The notes below the pieces were generated by a model, which searched no databases, had not been told where the DNA came from, and saw nothing but the letters and a program-made list of their open reading frames with translations. Positions 22,879-35,400 of a stretch of DNA of 64,000 nucleotides are shown piece after piece. The translations under genes and the position numbers were made by a program. Source of the stretch: Rhipicephalus microplus (taxonomy: Eukaryota; Arthropoda; Arachnida; Ixodida; Ixodidae); contig NC_134705.1 of the NCBI RefSeq assembly GCF_043290135.1, positions 100,752,239 through 100,816,238 of the forward strand, read 5' to 3'. Within the stretch, counting starts at the first letter, position 1. Every line of letters begins with the position of its first letter.

Positions 22879-25607
22879 GGGTGTTAAATGGGATATAATA
22901 GGGCTCAGTGAGGTTAGGAGGACAGATGAGGCCTATAATGTGCTACAGAATGGGCACGTCCTTTGCTATCGGGGCTTGGCAGACAGAAGAGAACTGGGAG
23001 TGGGGTTCCTAATTCACAGAAACATAGCTGGCAACATAGAGGAATACTATAGCATTAATGAAAAGGTGGTAGGTATTGTAATTAAACTGAATAAAAGATA
23101 CAAGATGAAGGTAGTACAGGCTTACGCGCCTACATCCAGCCATGATGACGCTTCAGTTAACAGTTTCTATGAAGACGTGGAATCGGCAATGAGTAAGGTA
23201 AAAACACAGTATACTATAGTGATGGGCGACTTTAATGCAAAGGTAGGGAAGAAGCAGGCTGGAGACCAGGCAGTAGGAGATTATGGCATCGGCACTAGAA
23301 ACGCCAGAGGAGAGCTACTAGTAGAATTTGCAGAACGGAATAATTTGCGGATTTTAAATACCTTCTACCGAAAACGAGAAAACCGCAAGTGGACATGGAG
23401 GAGCCCTAATGGCGAAAATAAGAACGAAATAGACTTTATATTGACTGCACACCCAGGAATCATGAATGATGTGAAAGTGGTTGGCAAGGTACGATGCAGT
23501 GACCGTAGAATGGTACGGTCTCGAATTCACCTAGACTTGAAGAAGGAACGACAGAAACTGATACGAAAGAAGCCAATCAATGAGGTAGCACTGAGAGGGA
23601 AAGTACAGGAATTCAGAGTGCCGCTGCAGAACAGGTACTCGGCTCTTAGTGAGGAAACCAACCTTAGCCTAGATACAATGAATGGTAATCTGACGAGTAT
23701 CATTACGGAGTGTGCAGTGGAAGCTGGAAACAGGGCAGTTAGACAGGACACTGGAAAGCTTTCCCAGGAAACGAAAAACCTACTTAAGAATCGTCAAATC
23801 ATGAAAGTCTCAAGTACAACAGACAAAATAGAACTGGCAGAGCTTTCGAAGTTGATTAATAGGCGTAAGGTATGCGATGTAAGAAGGTATAACATGGAGA
23901 GAATTGAATGCGCTCTGAAAAACGGAGGAAGCGTCAAAGCAGTGAGGAGGAAACTTGGGGTAGGCAAAAGTCGGATGTATGCACTATGGGACAAAGAAGG
24001 CAAAATAACTACCAATATGGATAGGATAGTTAAAATAGCGGAGGAGTTTTGCAGAGACCTGTACAGTAGCCGAGACAACCACGACCTTAATACTATAAGA
24101 ACTAGCAGTAACCCAGATGACACCCCACCAGTAATGATAGAAGAAGTCAGAAAAGCTTTGGAGAGCATGCAAAGAGGCAAAGCTGCTGGTGAGGATCAGG
24201 TAACATCAGACCTGCTGAAAGATGGACAGATTGTGTTAGAAAAACTAGCCACACTGTTTACGAGGTGTCTCCTGACGGGAAGGGTACCAGAGTCTTGGAA
24301 GAACGCTAACATCATCTTAATACATAAGAAAGGAGATGACAAGGACTTGAAGAATTACAGGCCGATCAGCTTGCTCTCTGTAGTATACAAGCTATTTACA
24401 AAGGTAATTGCTAACAGAGTAAAGAAAACATTAGAATTCAATCAACCAAAGGAACAAGCAGGATTTAGAACAGGCTACTCAACAATTGACCACATTCATA
24501 CTATCAATCATGTAATAGAGAAATGCTCAGAGTATAACCAACCACTATACATAGCCTTCATAGATTACGAGAAGGCGTTTGATTCAGTAGAAATATCAGC
24601 AGTCATGTAGACACTGCGGAATCAGGGCGTAGATGAAGTATGTATGAACATTCTGGAAGAAATCTACAGGGGATCAACTGCTACTATAGTGCTTCATAAA
24701 GAAAGGAACAAAATACCAATCAAGAAGGGTGTAAGGCAGGGGGCACAATCTCCCCAATGCTATTTACCGCGTGCTTACAGGAGGTTTTCAGAAGCCTAGA
24801 ATGGGAACAGTTAGGGATAAGAGTTAATGGAGAATACCTTAGTAACTTGCGCTTCGCCGATGACATTGCATTGCTGAGTAACTCAGGGGACGAATTGCAA
24901 CTCATGATTACGGAGTTAGACAAGGAGAGCAGAAAGGTGGGTCTTAAAATTAATCTGCAGAAAACGAAAGTAATGTACAACAACCGCGGAAAGGAGCGGC
25001 GCTTCGAGATAGGTAATAGTGCACTTGAAGTTGTAAAAGACTATGTCTACTTAGGGCAGGTAATAACCGCAGAGCCTAACCACGAGATTGAAGTAACTAG
25101 AAGAATAAGAATGGGGTGGAGCACATTCGGCAAGCACTCTGAAATTATGACAGGTAGATTGCCACTATCCCTCAAGAGGAAGGTATATAACAGCTGTATC
25201 TTGCCGGTACTTAGCTACAGAGCAGAAACCTGGAGACTTGCAAAGAGGGTTCAGCTTAAATTAGGACGACGCAGCGAGCAATGGAAAGAAAAATGGTAGG
25301 TGTAACCTTAAGAGACAAGAAGAGAGCAGAGTGGACTAGGGGACAAACGGGGGTTAAGGATATCATAGTTGAAATAAAGAAGAGGAAATGGACATGGGCC
25401 GGGCATGTAGCGCGTAGACAGGATAACCGCTGGTCATTAAGGGTAACTAACTGGACTCCCAGAGAAGGGAAGCGGGTTAGGGGGAGACAGAAGGTTAGGT
25501 GGGCAGATGAGATTAAGAAGTTTGCGGGTATAAATTGGCAGCAGCAAGCACAGGACCGGGTTAACTGGCGGAACATGGGAGAGGCCTTTGTCCTGCAGTG
25601 GACGTAG
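22862..25607 (+). pseudogene. RTE endonuclease-reverse transcriptase, broken by one stop and two frameshifts
   Basis: The endonuclease part shows [28 protein letters not shown] and a final box CSDRRMV, where the usual catalytic histidine of SDH is Arg (CGT). Reverse transcriptase shows [29 protein letters not shown] and motif [12 protein letters not shown], then a TAG at 24608-24610. Around 24740 the GVRQG box is followed by a one-base frameshift. The next frame holds the catalytic F-A-D-D near 24857 and YNSCILPVLSY. A second frameshift near 25250 leads to the C-terminal part with WTWAGHVARR. The copy cannot make an active protein. Confidence 0.88.
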
Positions 25608-25623
25608 TCAGGCTGATGATGAT

Positions 25624-25626
<3 letters not shown>

Positions 25627-25675
<49 letters not shown>
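25627..25675. repeat. (TA)24 microsatellite on the right side of the RTE element
   Basis: A TA run of about 48 bases that follows TGATGATGATGTT at the RTE 3' end. Confidence 0.95.
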
Positions 25676-25677
<2 letters not shown>

Positions 25678-26377
25678 GAAATAACTTTTTTGAAGTCACC
25701 CCGTAGTAAGCGAAAAATTGCAAAGATGTGCAATAATTCTGAAGAAATATGAATGCCTGAAGGTCACATTATGCAATAGATTCCTGTATATGAACTAGAC
25801 TAACTTGTATTGCTATTCTTAGTTATTTCTGCCTTCGTTTTTAGTGTATAACATTGTTTTAAGATATACCTTAGTTATTAAAAATTAACACGGGTTTCTT
25901 AAGGAACACAGGTCAATCACCGAATTGGAATATGGGCTGAGAAGTATAGAAAACGTAAAGTGCAAACGTGTCTTCACATTAACAATAAAAGAGTTGTTTT
26001 GTCACATGTCATTATTAAGTCCTCAAGTTTCTCGGGTAAATGAAACTGTGTGCGACAGGATGACATCCTGCAGCACCAAGCTTACTTAGTTTTTATTAGC
26101 CTGCATTGATAATTTATTGATTAGAGAGCTCCTCAGTATTGAAACTTGAGATATACGTATTGTTTAAGAACAGATATAGTGACGACCATCTCCAGAATGT
26201 ATAAGTGCTGTAATCGTCCTCTCATATTATGCACTTTTATTACGCATAGAGCAATGACATTTTATGGCATATCTTTTCCTGGGACCTCATCATCTATCAA
26301 AAGCATCTCTGTTTCTGTAACGACAGCGTGACATTTAAAAAACGTGTATTCTCTTGACTTTTCGTACAGCAGGAATT
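25676..26377. other. Upstream region of gene C
   Basis: About 700 bases without a coding frame of note. CGTACAG just before the gene C start (26364-26370) could be an acceptor for a 5' untranslated exon or chance. Confidence 0.4.
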
Positions 26378-26450
26378 ATGACACCGAATACCATCAAACG
26401 GACACTGGGACTCCTAGCACTGCTGCTTGGATTCGCAGACAGCTTTTCAG
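26378..26450 (+). CDS. Gene C exon 1: signal peptide
   Basis: Seventy-three bases encode MTPNTIKRTLGLLALLLGF and ADSFS plus one base. The donor is TTTTCAG|GTGACT. The length and phase nearly equal those of gene B exon 1. Confidence 0.75.
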
Positions 26451-29400
26451 GTGACTATTGCCGCCTTGTTAAATGCGTGACATGGAAATGCTATCTCTTA
26501 CCACCCTGCGTTGTAAACTGTAGTAGAACATTTCGATTTCAAAAACGTATCATTGGTATCATCTTCTGATTATTGTGAACAATTTTAAACAATTTCAGTG
26601 CTCCCATTAGGTGAACGTGAATAATGTCATGGAACAGGCCTTTCGTTTGCCACTACGCGAAGCTACATTTCATTCAATAACACTTATTAATATGCTGCAG
26701 TGATACCGAATTCTGAAACATACGTAGGCTCATTGGCTGGCTACATACGACCGGCGTCAGGCTGCGCTTGCAGTTGTTTGGTGAAATATCCAATAGCCAG
26801 CCACTCGGACATCTAAGATAGGAACTCTACTACAAGTGACACGAACATCATTAGAAGTCTTATATTAACAAGTTGTATCATCTCTAGCTGTCCCTTTTTC
26901 AGCTTCCCATAAACTACGATGTCCATAAGTGCGACCCAGGCTTTCTTGTGAATATATGCTTGAATATTACCCCATCTACGACATTCATGAATACTTCATG
27001 ACATGCCAAATACAACGCAGTAACGACATTCGACACCGAACGTATACAGCACTGGCCACATGTTAAAAATAACATGCGCCTGGTCTGAGGACATTCTTGA
27101 GCCAACATCGACAATGTTTCTTGCTCCTAAATTAGACTTTCTATTACCGGTGCCGTAAGTGATCTCATGCGAGTATTTTGCAGGCATCACACACGTTAGT
27201 GGTCGTTCTATAAGATTCACTGGCTTGCCGAAGTTCATATTTATATATTTAGCCATGCCTTTACAAGTGAATATACGATATATTCACAAATTACTTTTAG
27301 AAATGGCTCCCAAGTCTAGTTTTTTCGAAGAACAGAATTTCGAAAGAATAACACCAGGATACTGCTTACTAGCTCTCTTACCGTGCCTTATTCATAGTAC
27401 AAATGAGTTCCTTGATGTTTTCTTTTTTTTTCATCTGCTTTTCTCTGTGCGTACTTTTAAATAGTATGTTTCACGTTTCTATGAACCATCGTGCTTAACG
27501 AGTGCTAACAACATTGTCGATGATGTCAAGATTTCCACCGCGGTCGTTTGTCTCACTCCGCCCCAGCGAGCTCGCCGAAAGTGTGGGCGCGGAAACGCAG
27601 TCATCCTTGGTTTCCGTCGCGTAGCCAATCGTTGCATCAACGTGAGGTTCGGCCGCTCAAGGCGTGTTACACTCAGCGACGTGCAGATGTAGCGTCTCGA
27701 GACAATGCCGGCATGTTAGTGCAGAGAAATCAATAGATTTCCCGTTTTTAGACATCGCATTTGGACGAGGCGTGGTCAGCTTGACTGCAAAACGATGGTG
27801 AAACCAAGCGAATGCACGTTCACCCTCCCCTCAACTGACTTTTTACGTGGAGCTAGAAATGGGTTCTACGTTTCGAGTGCTACGTGAGCAAGCGTCTCTC
27901 ATATCTGCAACTATGGCCTTGATGAGTAACTCACGACGTATCATTGCCCGAACTAACTGACGAGGCCACGCTTCAGCAGTGCTGATGACGAGGCATACCG
28001 AGCATGATGTTGCCGTGTAAGCTCGGCGTCTCAACAAGCCTGGCGGAAGCAGCTTCTGTTCTATTTTTCAGCGAAAAAAAAAACACTATTTGCAGTCACT
28101 TATGAGAACTCTCACATCGCTTTCATTGTATTCAGTTATGATCAAACGGTGCTCGCACGCTTCTTGTTTGATAAGTGCTGCAGCTTACCTTCAAATGCAT
28201 TAATCTAAATTATTCTTGTGTGTATGAGAGTTGGAAGAATAGGTCCACGTGAGAGTTAAATATATGTATTTTGCACAACACTTACACCACTATGAAATTC
28301 TTGGCACAGAATGCTTCAAGCCTTGACTAACACTTCTTTGCCTGAACATAGATGCATTGGAACAGCGAGTAATCACGCTATGCTAAAATACGGTGCTGCA
28401 CTCTTACATTTTAGAGTGGTGTGACGCCGACAACGATCGTCGTCTGGAGCAAGCCATTGAGACGGCGTTAGTCGGCATCCCACCAGAGGTGAGCTCCCAA
28501 GAACAGGGCGTGAACTCTGGACCATTTTATCCCATACTCTTCAATGAATACAAAGTGAGTGGGTTGAACCTACTCCGACGACAGGGACCTCTCCAGACGT
28601 ACTGCGGCAATGGAAGTCAGGTAATGTACCATCATGTTTCAGTTTTTGCCAGTTGTGTCATCTTTCTTCGCACGTTTATTTACTGCTGAATGCCAAGCAG
28701 TTGCGTTCTTTTTGTTGCACTTCCTACATGTACTTTACCTGAGAGACATCAACCGTTATGCCACTCTGATTCCTCACACAAACTTAATTTTGACTAGCAA
28801 CATTATTGCTACGAAAGGGGCTTATTGGTTCACATTGGCGTGGCGATGCACTTACGGTAGGGAGAGGTTACGAAGGAAATATTACGAAGGACACAGACCA
28901 CAGTGTTAAAAGGACAAGCGCAAGCCTGAACTGGTTATTTATTTGTGCGTGGTTGATATTGTCATGAGGTTGCGACTGGGACGAATGAAGCAGACTGTAG
29001 GTCGAAAAAAAAGGCAGAATATCCACGGGGGAAATGATGGAGAGTGGGGCGAAGCATTCGTCCCTCCATTCGTCCTTGTTTCCGTCCGTCTATGCGTCAG
29101 TCTGTGTGACCGTCCGTGTGTCCATCCACCCGTCCGTGCGTGCGCCTGTTCGTGCGTCTGCACGTCCATCCGTGCGTTTGTCCCAGCGTTCGTCCATGCG
29201 TCCACCCCTGCGGCCGTCCATGCGTCCATCCGTCCATGTAGTCATCCGTGCGTCCTTCCATGCATCTGCCTGTGTGCCCGTTGGTCCATCTAGTCAACAC
29301 CCCAAGTAACGCCATGTCGCACCTTTTCATCATATATTCCGTATATAGAAGCACCGCCATCCGGCGGACAATCCAAGGACTAAACGAGAGGTGGCACACA

Positions 29401-32400
29401 CACACTTTCTTACGGCTTGCGCTTCGTGTCTACTTCCCACGGTTATCCCCCTCGAGTTCATGGTATATACTAGTTTACTGTATTCATGGCTCCAGCGGCC
29501 AACGCTTGCTAAACCTTTCTAAAACCAAGGAGGTTACGCCAAGCGAGTATAACGTAGCAACCCTTTCTTGTCAGATAGTGGTCAGTGTAAATGCCAATGG
29601 CTCCTAATGGGAAATGAGAGACAGGAAAATTCGCCTTTTAGTTCACGCGCACACTGCGAATTCTTTATTGCTCAACCACGCACAGAAGAAATCTCCCACC
29701 GGCACCACCTTGTAGGTCAAAGCGTAAGACATGTTACGTACTACGACGAGGGACTAATGAGTGCCGCTTCAAGGAGCTTCGCCCCTGAAAAAGTCTTCAT
29801 AGGATTGTGCGCACCGGCGACTAGCAGAGTAACAGCGGTCGTCCGACCATTCGCGACTGGCGACCGAAAAACGACTGATGTTCACACCGGCAGAGGCTGC
29901 ATGCGAGCGACAGGAAGTCGCAAAACAGGAAAGTCACGTCCGTATCTCGTTATTAGCGAGAAGTCTGGAGACCGACGCCAATAGCTGATCGCCGCCAACT
30001 GAGTGAGTGGAGCAAACCGAGTGCGCCGTATTTACCGTTTTCATCTGTTCTTGCACAGCGTTCCCAACAGTGTCAAGTTCGATTCAAGCGAAGAACAAGA
30101 CATTGTCATGGTGCTTGTGCGAAGAGCCATAGTGTCAGCGCTGGCATCACAGATGCCTCCAAAGAAAAAAAAAAGGTGGTATACTGTCCTTTCTGTCGCG
30201 GGAGAAGGCCGGCCATGCAAGCTGCCTGCCTCCCGAGCTGCGCTGAGGCGACGAGGAGTATTTCCGAGAGTCGTACGTAGTCAGAAACGGTCCTTGAATT
30301 TACCTTGACTTGACAGAGCCTACAATACAGCACAAACGCGTCTCGAATGCGGTGTATAAGGTTGTTGCCAAGGCATGAAGCACAAACGCGTTCCAAACGC
30401 GCTGCATAGAAGGCGGTGACAAGTCAAGTTCAAGACAAAAAAAAAACGTTTTTTAACACGGGCAATAGATAGTGCACAATTTATTTGTTCTTTACTTTGA
30501 CGGTCATTAGCATCTTGCGAATGCCGGCACGTAAATTCGACACTTAGCTCAAGCTGCTGCGCCCCGCCATCTCCAAGCCAAGTATTCCGGGGTGGCCATG
30601 GTGCCACAGACCCAGAGGAACGCACTCGTTTGTATCTGGCGGCAGGAAACAAGCGCAATGAGAAAACAAAAAAAAACAAAATTGAGCATTGCTGATTGGT
30701 TCCAACAGCTTTGCGACAGCAGTCGCGCGACTGAAAAATCGATGAGGAAGCGACTAGCCAAAGCAGTCGCTTTGCGACCGTTTGCGACTGTTTGCGACCA
30801 GTCTCAAAGCGCTGCTAGTCGCCGGTGTGCACCAGCCTTATTAGGCCGAGCTTGTGGCCGGTAAACGGAAAGTCGAATTGCAGCGATACACGGCGGCACC
30901 GATACCTGTGAACAGAGCGCCAGCCGTCACTCAACTGACAAGTAGTGAAACACGTAGGCATTTATACATGTGCCGTCGAATATTCCAGCCTTATCACTGC
31001 TCGTCCGCAAGCTCTGGAAAAACCATGAGTGTTCGAGTTTGCGCACTATCATAACTTCTTAACAGAACTATCTACTATAATCGCGAACCTTCAGGAACTG
31101 TTATGCCCGGTGTTGTCGTCGGCCCATAGACGTACGCCTTGGTCGCGGTAGTCCAAAAAGCTCAGACAGCCTCGAACGGTTAAAAACAAGTTTATTCCTA
31201 TTCGGATGGAGGCGGTGGCCGACCTGCCGGGGGAAACGAACGGTGGCTCGTTTGCGCCGAGCTGGGGAAGGGGAGGAGTCAACATCTGGAAGCAGTTTCA
31301 GCAACCGGTCCTTCGCGGGTTCGGAGGCTCACTCGTGACACAGGGGCGCTTGGAACAGAACATCTCCTCCCTCCTTAGACTGTCGCTTGGAAGCGATCTG
31401 GTGGCCGCCGTGGGCGCGTGGACGCTCTGGACGCACTAGGAAGAGAAGCCTCCGCTCACGGGGTGTCGTTTCTCTTGTGTTCAGGGTCGGCGGGCGGCGG
31501 CGCCGATTCATCTGGTGCGAGATGCCAGGCTAAGTGGAACGAAGCTTCCGTCGAGGTGGCTGCTTGAATGGGAGGTTCCCTTGGCAAATTACCTGAACGG
31601 CGTAGCTGATTAAGGTGTGGCCTTTCCACCAATGTCGACGAGCCATAACCGCCAACCTATGCGTTTGAGTGCCGTCGCTTCAACCCAGCCGGGCTTTCTG
31701 TCGAACTGGCGGGCGTATATGCGCTGTCCACTTTCAATTCTCCTGCTATGCGGGAGCTTTTCTTCCTCCGACGGTGCTTTCGCTGAGGGCTCCGGGATAA
31801 TTGCTGTCAGCTGGGTTCTCATTTCTCGTCCGAACATCAATTTCGCTGGCGTTTGATCAGTAGTGCTTTGAACAGTGTTGTGCTGTCTGAAGAGAAAGCG
31901 CGCGATGCGGCGTTGCATTGTCCCAGTCTGGTCTTTAGTAAGGGCGCGCTTTATCTCAGCCACGTAGCGCTCGGCTTGTTCGTTCGTAGCCGGGTGGTAA
32001 GGAGCTGATATAACAGACGAGACGCCGTTGTCGCTGTAAAACTTGAGAATCTCCGTGGACACAAACGGAGTGCCGTTGTCCGAGACCACCTTGCGCGGTA
32101 GGCCAAACGTTGCAAACAACGACCGCAGAGTGTCGATAACTGCTGCCGATGTCGTTGTAGCCATTTGTATTACCTCCAGCCACTTGGTGTATGCGTCTAC
32201 AACCACCAGGAACGAACACCCTTCAATGGGTCCAGCAAAATCAATGTGCAGGGTGTGCCAAGGCGTGTCTGGTCTTTCCCATTCAGGAATAGGGGCTCTT
32301 GGCGGGCTTCTGTGGTTGACAGTGCTCCTGTAGTCTCTGCAGAGGCATAGCGTACCGTTGTTTTTTCGGACGACAACGAGTGGTGTAGCCCATTTCGAAT

Positions 32401-35400
32401 GTTGCGTCGGTTCGATGATCCCTTGTTCCTGCAGGCGGTCAAGCTCATTCTCGACTGACGTTCGTAGGGCGAAAGGCACCGACCTAGCTTTCAAAAATTT
32501 CGGCGTTGCATCCTCCCGCAGCTCCAGTGTGACTGGAGATCCGTTGTTCCCTGGTATTTCTTCGGAGAAAACCGCTTTGTACTTATCTTGAAGCTGCTCC
32601 ACTGACGGATAACTGAGTGTGTGGTGAACTCCGCCAATGACCACTCCAAGGGGGATGAACCAATTTCGTCCTAAAAGGCTTGATCCAGAACTGTGGACGA
32701 CTAGCAAGGGGAGCTGATGGGTCTGCCCGTTGTAGTACACGTCTACGTTGGCACAGCCCAGCAGTGGAAGGGAATGTCCGGACCACATTCTCAGCTGCGT
32801 GTCGGCTTGCTGGAGAGCTGGTGCGTTCTCACGCCAAGTAGCGCGAAAAGTGTCCTCGCTGATGAGCGTACATGCTGCTCCGGAATCCACCTCAAACCTG
32901 ATAGGGCGCTGGTGTACCATAATTTCAGTTGTAATCTTCGGTCTCGTTCCGAAGTTCACAACGGCATTTAAGTCATATAGTGCCGATGACGTTAGTGCTG
33001 TTCGGCTTGTATCTTGCGTCTGGGCCTCCTGTGCGTCGACATTGTTGTTCCGTTGCACTGAAGTCTTCGGTCCGAGCTGTGTGCGCTTCGAGATGCATGC
33101 CCTTTCAATGTGTCCCAGTTTTTGCCAAAAATTGCAGGTCGCTGTCTTGTATCAACATACCTGGGGATCGTGCATGTCGTCGCATCGCCAACAGCGCTGT
33201 GTCTTTCTGCTTGATTTCGCCTTAGGCGTGGAATGACCTGACTGCTGACTGGTGTGATGCACCGGCTTGACGTTCCGTCGAATATCCCTCTGCTGGTGAC
33301 CGGCGCTCTCCGCTCGTTGGGCGATGTCGTAGGCTTTGGAGAAGGTGAGACCCGTATCCGCGAACAGGCGTTGTTGTAGGCCTGCGCCACGCAGTCCGCA
33401 CGGTCACGCAACATAACGTCCAAGGGGAGCGTAGTGGTTTTAGCAGGTGTGGCAGTCGATCCTCTCTCCTGCACAGTAGCTGCAGCTGTCGCCGTCAACG
33501 TCCCGAAATTGCAGTCAGCAGCGAGCTTTTTGAGAGCCGCTACGTATTCGGCCACTTTTTCGCCTTCCAGTTGGTCTCACCATTGGAAGCGGGCTCGACA
33601 GTAAACCTCCGATGGCCTTGGTTCATAGCGCTCTTGTAGCGCTGCTACGATGTCGTCGTAGTCAACGGCTGCTGCAGTGCGTGGCTGAATCAGGGCACAG
33701 ACTGTGTCGTATGTCTGCTCCCCACACAGCGTTAGCAGGTTGGCCCTCTTCATTGCTGCATCAGTGATGTCGTTAGCCTCGAAGTAAAATTGCAGGCGTC
33801 CAAACCACGATGACCATGATGAGCCGTTGAATTCGGGTAGCCGATTTGGGAGCACGTGCGTAGCCATAGCTTGTAGCTTGTCAATATCGTTGCGTAGCTT
33901 TGGTCCAAATTCACTTCCTTGTCGCCGCTGTTATCTCCGGTGTTGTCGTCGGCCCATAGACGTACGCGTAGGTCGCGGTAGTCCAAAAAGCTCAGACAGC
34001 CTCGAACGGTTAAAACAAGTTTATTTCTATTCGGATGGAGGCGGCGGCCGAACTGCCGGGGGAAACGAACGGTGGCTCGTTTGCGACGAGCGGGGGAAGG
34101 GGAGGAGTTAACATCTGGAAGCAGTTTCAGCAACCGGTCCTTCGCGGGTGCGGAGGCTCGCTCGTGACACAGGGGTGCTTGGAACACAACAGGAACAAAA
34201 AGGTGAAGTTTGCAGTGAACATATCTGAGAGGCTTTGTGGGCGAAAACCGAATGAAACAAAAGTTAAAACATGGAATACGCGTGGCAATACAAATAAAAA
34301 GTTATGATAGCACGTAGAAAGCGATTAGCACACTTAATCCCACCTATGTGACATCTATCATGAAATCATTTTCGGTAAAAGATTTTAACGGCGGCTCATT
34401 GACGCTTGTTTTGTTTCGTTGCCCAGAGCATTTTGGCTCATACCCACAAAAGGGTTTGGCCACGCTGTACCTTATAATGTGAATTGTTTGCAGTGCTTGT
34501 TATAAAAGAGGGCAATCAGATAAGTTGAATACTAACGTACCTTGAAAAAAGAAAGCGAAAAGGGTGGAAGGAATCAATTAAGCAGACTTTTTTAAATATT
34601 AGCAGGAAAGAAGAAGAGGGACAAACAAACAAATTTATCTGGTGGTACCACTAGCAGTGTATCCTTCCGGTTACCTGAATAAAGTTATCTAGCACTGACA
34701 GATTAGCACTCCGGCCTGCACAAAACTGACTGGCTGCAAACGATAAAAAGGTGGTTGTATGAAATGCCAATCTCAGCATACCAACCGGCCACTGTGAATT
34801 ATTCGGCAGAGTGATGTGAAACGGCAGCAGGTGAAGAGTAATTGATTGATATGTGGGGTTTAACGTACCAAAACCACCATATATGATTATGAGAGACGCC
34901 GTCGTGGAGGGCTGCGGAAATTTCGACCACCTGGGGTTCTTTAACGTGCACCCAAATCTGAGCACACGGGCCTACAACATTTCCGCCTGCATCGGAAATG
35001 CAGCCACTGCAGCCGGGATTTGAACCCGCTACCTGCGGGTCAGCAGCCGAAGGTGAAGAGTAAGGGATATATTGTTTCCGGGTCAATGCAAAGTGCACAT
35101 AGTTTAGTTATTGAAAATGCTGATTTATGAAGGTATTAATTTAACCGAGGAACTCTGCCCCGCCACGGTGGTCTAGTGGCTAAGGTACTCGGCAGCTGAT
35201 CTTGTGACCTGCTGACCCGCAGGTCACGAGATCGAATCCCGGCTGCAGCGGCTGCATTTCCGATGAAGGGGGAGATGTTGTAGGCCCGTGCTCAGATTTG
35301 GGTGCACTTAAAGAACCCCAGGTGGTCGAAATTCCCGAAGCTCTCCACTACGGCGTTTCTCATAACCATATGGTGGTTTTGGGATATTGAATCCTACATA

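Larger units (their letters stand above)
22840..25626 (+). mobile_element. RTE-clade LINE, 5' truncated
   Basis: A non-LTR retrotransposon with an AP-type endonuclease followed by reverse transcriptase in one reading order, no LTR and no RNase H. The 3' end is short, with a TGATGATGATG string right after the stop, as in RTE elements. The copy lies between two TA tracts of the same length, which suggests insertion into a microsatellite or a TA target. The first part of the endonuclease is missing, and a foldback marks the 5' junction. Confidence 0.88.
31099..34191 (-). mobile_element. Ty3/gypsy-type LTR retrotransposon (element 2), internally deleted
   Basis: Two LTRs (31099-31362 and 33929-34191) begin TG and end CA. 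GGAAC stands directly before the left one (31094-31098) and after the right one (34192-34196), a perfect 5-bp target duplication. The coding strand is minus. A gag with a stop and a frameshift is followed by protease, the first part of RT and then directly the integrase core: the RT active site, RNase H and integrase finger are absent. The LTRs differ at roughly fifteen positions, so the insertion is older than element 1. It lies antisense in intron 2 of gene C. Confidence 0.9.

Noticed and set aside
28943..29405. Long frames on both strands rich in Ser-Val-Arg or Thr-Asp-Gly
   Set aside because: They come from a degenerate tetranucleotide repeat.
31617..33236. Plus-strand frames at 31.6-33.2 kb as genes
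   Set aside because: They are antisense shadows of the gypsy element 2 gag-pol frame.
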